A stretch of DNA of 9,862 bases from assembly GCA_021779005.1 (NCBI GenBank), contig JAJYBN010000025.1, positions 1-9,862 of the forward strand, read 5' to 3'. Of the stretch, positions 7,302 through 9,862 are shown one piece after another (the stretch's first letter is position 1; each line of letters begins with the position of its first letter). Under the pieces are notes generated by a model. It had not been told where the DNA came from and did not search any database. It was given only the letters and a program-made list of their open reading frames with translations. The stretch is from Pseudomonadota bacterium. Its GTDB lineage: Bacteria; Pseudomonadota; Gammaproteobacteria; Natronospirales; REEB76. A program made the translations under genes and the position numbers.

Positions 7302-8399
7302 TCATTCCTCCTTCGAGGTCTGCTTCTCGGTTGCACGTTGCCTCACTTTCGCGCGGTTGCGCAGGCGTGACAGCGCGGCTGTACCGACCCCGGCCGCGGC
7401 GCCGGCGCCAGCCGCCTCGCCGATGGGTGCCACGCTGCTGATCAGGCCAGCAGCCAGCGGCGCATAGAAGCTGCCGTTGCGGTCCCAGAAATTGGGCTCG
7501 GAACAACCCAGACAGGGGTGGCCAGATTCAATCGGGAAACTCGTGCCCTCGTTCCATTTTGTCGTGGCACAGGCGTTATAAGTCGTTGGCCCCTTGCAGC
7601 CCAGTTCATACAGGCACCAGCCGTTGCGTGCGCCTTCGTCATCAAAAGTCTTGGCAAACTTGCCTTCGTCGAAAAACGGCCGGCGGTAACAACGGTCATG
7701 GATGGTGTTGCCGAAGAACGCCAGGGGTCGGTGATGGGCATCCAGCGCTGGTACCCCTAGGGTCACGTAGTGAACCAGCGTGCTGGTGATGACCGCGGGA
7801 ATCGGCGGACAGCCGGACACATTGATGATGGGCTTGTCCGTGATGATGTCCGATACCGGCACCGCGCCCGTGGGATTGGGATGCGCAAGCGGGATACCGC
7901 CGAAGGACGAACAGGTGCCGACACATACGATGGCCGCCGCGCCTTTCGCAGAATCCGTGAGTATCTGTACCGCGCTCTTGCCGCCTTGGGTGTTGTATAC
8001 GCCGCCGTTGCCCAGTGGCACCGCGCCGTCCACCACCATCATGTAATGGCCATAATTTTCCTTGATGACGGTATCGAGCGCTTCCTCGGACTGTTTGCCC
8101 GCGGCCGCCATCAGCGTGTCGTCATAGTCCAGCGAAACCATGTTGAAGATCATGTTTTCGACGGAGGGCGTGTAAGAGCGGGTCAGCGATTCCAGGCAGC
8201 CTGTGCATTCCTGGAACGAGAGATAGATCACCGATGGCCGTCGTGCCTTGAGCAGCTCCTTGGCGATCACCGTGCTCATGCTCGGCGCCAGCGCCATGAA
8301 TGACGCGGTCGAGATGCAGAATTTGAGGAACGTGCGCCGACTCACGCCATTGGCAGTCAGCACATCTTCAATGGTTTCCAGACGCTTGGCGGTGGTCAC
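7302..8399 (-). CDS. hynS: [NiFe]-hydrogenase small subunit with Tat signal (HynS)
   Basis: The small subunit carries the Fe-S relay that takes electrons from the Ni-Fe site. The 365-residue precursor opens with a twin-arginine signal (S20-R21-R22-T-F-L-K, then a hydrophobic stretch to about residue 45), so the enzyme is exported folded. Ligands for all three clusters are visible: proximal [4Fe-4S] C65, C68 (ECTGC), C163, C197; distal [4Fe-4S] H234, C237, C262, C268; medial [3Fe-4S] C277, C296, C299. The two extra cysteines of oxygen-tolerant enzymes are absent: the motif is ECTGC, not ECTCC, and CSSFGG has Gly where they have Cys. The tail (about 316-345) is rich in Ala and Gly and then basic, a weak membrane helix at best. 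The start is GTG, overlapping the hupH stop (GTGA), with GGAGGG 8 nt upstream. It is followed by isp1 and isp2, not by the large subunit. Confidence 0.97.
   Translation of the reverse strand: MTTAKRLETIEDVLTANGVSRRTFLKFCISTASFMALAPSMSTVIAKELLKARRPSVIYLSFQECTGCLESLTRSYTPSVENMIFNMVSLDYDDTLMAAAGKQSEEALDTVIKENYGHYMMVVDGAVPLGNGGVYNTQGGKSAVQILTDSAKGAAAIVCVGTCSSFGGIPLAHPNPTGAVPVSDIITDKPIINVSGCPPIPAVITSTLVHYVTLGVPALDAHHRPLAFFGNTIHDRCYRRPFFDEGKFAKTFDDEGARNGWCLYELGCKGPTTYNACATTKWNEGTSFPIESGHPCLGCSEPNFWDRNGSFYAPLAAGLISSVAPIGEAAGAGAAAGVGTAALSRLRNRAKVRQRATEKQTSKEE
7306..7313 (-). promoter_or_regulatory. Ribosome binding site of isp1 (decides its start)
   Basis: AAGGAGGA, a near-perfect Shine-Dalgarno sequence made from the last codons of hynS. 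It lies 6 nt before the ATG at 7299 and directly against the ATG at 7305, which favours 7299 as the isp1 start. Confidence 0.8.
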
Positions 8400-8854
8400 T
8401 GTATGTTCCCTCCGGCGGTATGAATAGACAAACGGTCGCGAAGTCGGTTGGCGCTTCTGGCCACCTCATCCCTGTTGGTCACAACAATTTCCGGGATGTT
8501 GGTGATCTCCAGCAACACGGCCAGCAGCTCGTCATCCGGACTGCGGTGCTCGACCCACCAGACACCCGCAAAGCCTGTTTCCCGAACCCGGGATATGCCA
8601 TCCACATTGAGCGTGATTTCCACTTCGCCAGTGCCAAGGGACTCGCGCAGACTCTGGTAGTCGCTGGGACTGAACGGCAGGCTGCGTAGATCAATGGCCG
8701 CAGATTCGTCGTACCGGGCGAGGCGCTCCAGCATCTCGGTGATCTCGCGCAGGATTGCGATCAGGCCGCCACCGACGGTACCGGTGGTACTGCCGGTCTT
8801 GCTGGCGTCGCCCTCGACTTTGACGGGTATATCCGAGAGCCGGCGGGCGATCAT
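8396..8854 (-). CDS. hupH: HupH/HyaF-like hydrogenase expression protein, short form
   Basis: HupH/HyaF proteins help assemble the hydrogenase, in some species helping fit or protect the small-subunit Fe-S clusters; the exact job is not settled. The 152-residue product matches the C-terminal conserved HupH domain: LGTGEVEITL, RVRETGFAGVWWVEH, and DELLAVLLEITNIPEIV near residues 74-125. The first 60 residues carry a helical part (GGGLIAILREITEMLERLARYDESAAIDLRSLPFSPSDY). Full HyaF/HupH proteins are near 280 residues and hold two such regions, so this is a short form with only one. I start at the ATG at 8854, which overlaps the protease stop as ATGA; the open frame upstream to 8941 lies within the protease gene. 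The end overlaps hynS (GTGA). The position between protease and small subunit fits a maturation role. Confidence 0.8.
   Translation of the reverse strand: MIARRLSDIPVKVEGDASKTGSTTGTVGGGLIAILREITEMLERLARYDESAAIDLRSLPFSPSDYQSLRESLGTGEVEITLNVDGISRVRETGFAGVWWVEHRSPDDELLAVLLEITNIPEIVVTNRDEVARSANRLRDRLSIHTAGGNIQ
8408..8413 (-). promoter_or_regulatory. Ribosome binding site of hynS (decides its GTG start)
   Basis: GGAGGG on the minus strand lies 8 nt before the GTG at 8399 and inside the last codons of hupH. It supports the GTG as the hynS start and translational coupling of the two genes. Confidence 0.75.
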
Positions 8855-9375
8855 AAGGTCCACCGCGCGATCAATGCCCTGACATGGGTGCAGGCAGTTT
8901 CCAGCCCGGAACGTACGGAGGGCGACACCTCCGTGTGCCAATCGATGACTTCCGGCTGGATGCCTACGAACGCACGCCGGGACGGCAGGTGGCCGGTGAG
9001 CCGCGACATGTCCAGCAATTCCGACAGGCTTACCTCATGTACCGAGCAACTGCGTTTGCTCAGCAAGAACTGGTCCATGGCCAGATCCCGGTAGATGTGC
9101 ACGGTGCCTGGGGCTTCGCCCAGTTGCGCGGCATCCACCACGATCAGGCTGTCGGTGTTCTCGATATCACCCAACAGTGAAAAACTCAGGGTGCCGCCGT
9201 CCACGAAGCGCACGCCAGTTGGCAACCTGCGGCTGCTTCGCAGTTGGTGTATGACCTGGACGCCGGCGCCATCGTCTCCCAGCAACGAATTGCCGAGACC
9301 CAGGACCAGGACGGCGGCCCTCTGCTCAAGGGGGTCGTCGACAGCTATTTCCATATGTAACGTGGCTGACCGCAT
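8851..9375 (-). CDS. hynD: Hydrogenase maturation protease (HynD/HybD family)
   Basis: This endopeptidase cuts the C-terminal tail from the large-subunit precursor once nickel is inserted, which closes the active site. The 174-residue product has the family opening VLGLGNSLLGDDGAGV, then FVDGGTLSFSLLGD, LIVVDAAQLGEAPGT, SVHEVSLSELLDM and VGIQPE. The nickel-sensing residues of HybD (E16, D62, H93) correspond to D35, D81 and H113, so one Glu is a conservative Asp. I start at the ATG at 9375, with GGGA 6 nt upstream; an ATG at 9354 also gives a full domain but has no ribosome site. It is the first gene of the operon, 27 nt after the predicted transcription start, and overlaps hupH by 4 nt. Its substrate is most likely the HynL encoded four genes downstream. 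Confidence 0.92.
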   Translation of the reverse strand: MRSATLHMEIAVDDPLEQRAAVLVLGLGNSLLGDDGAGVQVIHQLRSSRRLPTGVRFVDGGTLSFSLLGDIENTDSLIVVDAAQLGEAPGTVHIYRDLAMDQFLLSKRSCSVHEVSLSELLDMSRLTGHLPSRRAFVGIQPEVIDWHTEVSPSVRSGLETACTHVRALIARWTL

Positions 9376-9408
9376 CGGAAATCCCGTCTGACGACATAAC
9401 GATCAACG

Positions 9409-9414
9409 CTTATA
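9409..9414 (-). promoter_or_regulatory. Predicted -10 element of the hynD operon promoter
   Basis: TATAAG on the minus strand (five of six matches to TATAAT) is centred 32 bp from the centre of the nearer FNR-type box. That is the spacing of a class II activated promoter with the box at -41.5. The transcription start would be near 9402, leaving a 27-nt leader. Confidence 0.6.
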
Positions 9415-9436
9415 AACCCATTCTCAGATGAATGTC

Positions 9437-9450
9437 TTGATCCATATCAA
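9437..9450. promoter_or_regulatory. FNR/Anr-type operator, hynD-proximal
   Basis: TTGAT-CCAT-ATCAA is a perfect match to the FNR consensus TTGAT-N4-ATCAA, extended by one more paired base on each side (C...G). FNR-type regulators with an oxygen-sensitive Fe-S cluster bind such sites when oxygen is low; Dnr-type paralogues bind nearly the same sequence. Confidence 0.85.
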
Positions 9451-9507
9451 GAAATCATGTAACTCGCCGATCCCAAGCCACGGACACGCCTGCGCAAGGT
9501 CACCGGC

Positions 9508-9521
9508 TTGATCTGGATCAA
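9508..9521. promoter_or_regulatory. FNR/Anr-type operator, hypA-proximal
   Basis: TTGAT-CTGG-ATCAA is a second perfect match to the FNR consensus. Its centre lies 31 bp before a TATGGT element facing hypA, close to class II spacing on the plus strand. Confidence 0.85.
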
Positions 9522-9542
9522 ATCCTGCCTACGAAATGCTGC

Positions 9543-9548
9543 TATGGT
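9543..9548 (+). promoter_or_regulatory. Candidate -10 element of the hypA promoter
   Basis: TATGGT matches four of six bases of TATAAT and is centred 31 bp after the second box, one base off class II spacing. The start would be near 9555, giving a leader of about 45 nt. A second candidate, TAAGAT at 9557-9562, fits the box less well. Confidence 0.4.
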
Positions 9549-9573
9549 TGAACGATTAAGATACATAGGTATT

Positions 9574-9592
9574 CCAGGTTCGAAACCTCTGG
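9574..9592 (+). other. Hairpin in the hypA leader
   Basis: AGGTT (9576-9580) and AACCT (9584-9588) pair around a CGA loop, and the outer CC and GG can pair beyond a 2-nt bulge. It ends 7 nt before the hypA start, where a ribosome site is expected, and the only AGG there is inside the stem. Confidence 0.35.
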
Positions 9593-9599
9593 CAAAACA

Positions 9600-9862
9600 A
9601 TGCACGAATTGGCCGTTTGTCAGGCGCTCTTGGATCAGGTGCGAGTGGTGGCCGCCGAGCATGCGGATGCGGATGTCTCCCGCATAATCTTGTGCGTCGG
9701 TCCACTGTCGGGCGTGGTGCCAGAACTTCTGGAGCGCGCTTTTTACCTGGCGCGCGCCGGCGGACCTGCGGCGCACGCCGAACTGGTGATTGAAAGCACT
9801 GCTATACGGGTTCACTGCCGTGTGTGCGGGGACGATTCCGAGGCCACGCCGGCCCGTCTGAC
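9600..9862 (+). CDS. hypA: HypA, hydrogenase nickel incorporation protein (3' end outside window)
   Basis: HypA is a small cytoplasmic nickel metallochaperone that works with HypB to deliver Ni to the hydrogenase large-subunit precursor. The visible 87 codons begin with the invariant MHE; the N-terminal amine, His2 and Glu3 bind nickel. The HypA pattern follows: HELAVCQALLDQV, then SRIILCVGPLSGVVPELLERAF (about residues 27-48), LVIESTAIRVHCRVCG, and the first CxxC of the structural zinc site at C73 and C76. The second CxxC pair, expected near residue 90, lies just beyond the window. The length to this point matches the family (about 113 residues in all). It is divergent from the hydrogenase operon and shares its control region; other hyp genes probably follow it. 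Confidence 0.95.
   Translation, partial: MHELAVCQALLDQVRVVAAEHADADVSRIILCVGPLSGVVPELLERAFYLARAGGPAAHAELVIESTAIRVHCRVCGDDSEATPARL

Larger units (their letters stand above)
9376..9599. promoter_or_regulatory. Divergent control region between hynD and hypA
   Basis: This 224-nt region separates the minus-strand hydrogenase operon from the plus-strand hypA. It contains two perfect FNR/Anr-type boxes with centres 71 bp apart, one near each gene, and -10-like elements at matching distances. No coding frame here looks real; an antisense frame from within hypA reaches into it but resembles no known family. Confidence 0.8.

Noticed and set aside
7306..7506. Upstream extension of isp1
   Set aside because: The extension lies within the hynS coding region, reads as low-complexity Arg/Gly sequence, and a strong ribosome site precedes the internal ATG at 7299.
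7770..8303. Plus-strand frame of 177 codons
   Set aside because: It is antisense to hynS, rich in Arg and His, and lacks any recognisable motif.
8855..8941. Upstream extension of hupH
   Set aside because: It overlaps the well-conserved end of the protease gene, and the ATGA overlap at 8854 is the natural start.
9447..9815. Minus-strand frame of 122 codons antisense to hypA
   Set aside because: It crosses the FNR-type boxes and the hypA coding region, and its product resembles nothing; hypA is clear on the other strand.
1..9862. Mobile elements, CRISPR arrays, tRNA or rRNA genes
   Set aside because: No transposase, spaced direct repeats, terminal inverted repeats or RNA gene signatures were seen on either strand.

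Overview
This window carries most of a membrane-linked, periplasmic [NiFe]-hydrogenase operon of the Isp type (the HynS-Isp1-Isp2-HynL layout, classified as group 1e), flanked by cytochrome-related genes. The likely host is a Gram-negative proteobacterium, most plausibly a gamma- or beta-proteobacterial chemolithotroph or facultative anaerobe. The reasons are the CcmE-type cytochrome c maturation, the Tat-exported hydrogenase, two perfect FNR/Anr-type operators and a moderately GC-rich base composition. The genus cannot be fixed from the sequence alone.

Left part (1-1442, + strand): the C-terminal end of a membrane protein that looks like a b-type cytochrome (1-321); the heme chaperone ccmE (477-938), with a hairpin ahead of it and a terminator-like hairpin on its stop codon; and a RatA/Coq10-like START-fold protein (999-1442). 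These genes converge on the hydrogenase locus.

Middle (9375 down to 1477, - strand, in order of transcription): hynD-like maturation protease, short HupH-like protein, hynS (small subunit), isp1 (b-type cytochrome membrane protein), isp2 (HdrD/DsrK-like Fe-S protein) and hynL (large subunit). All six are tightly packed, mostly with ATGA or GTGA overlaps. After a 176-nt gap come a UbiA/MenA-like prenyltransferase, a TatA-like protein and a diheme c4-like cytochrome c with an unusual Met/His-rich loop.

Right part (9376-9862): a divergent regulatory region of about 224 nt, then the first 87 codons of hypA on the + strand. It holds two perfect TTGAT-N4-ATCAA boxes whose centres are 71 bp apart. 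The box nearer hynD sits exactly 32 bp from a TATAAG -10 element, the geometry of a class II FNR-activated promoter. The other box is 31 bp from a weaker -10 candidate ahead of hypA.

How it works together (inference from the families): HypA and its presumed downstream partners build the Ni-Fe site. HynD trims the last 15 residues of HynL. The twin-arginine signal on HynS carries the folded HynS-HynL dimer across the membrane, perhaps helped by the local TatA. Electrons from H2 then pass through the three Fe-S clusters of HynS to Isp1 hemes and Isp2, and so to quinone or a thiol/sulfur couple. The adjacent prenyltransferase and diheme cytochrome suggest extra quinone- or cytochrome-linked partners. 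The twin FNR boxes imply expression under low oxygen, in keeping with a small subunit that lacks the extra cysteines of oxygen-tolerant enzymes.
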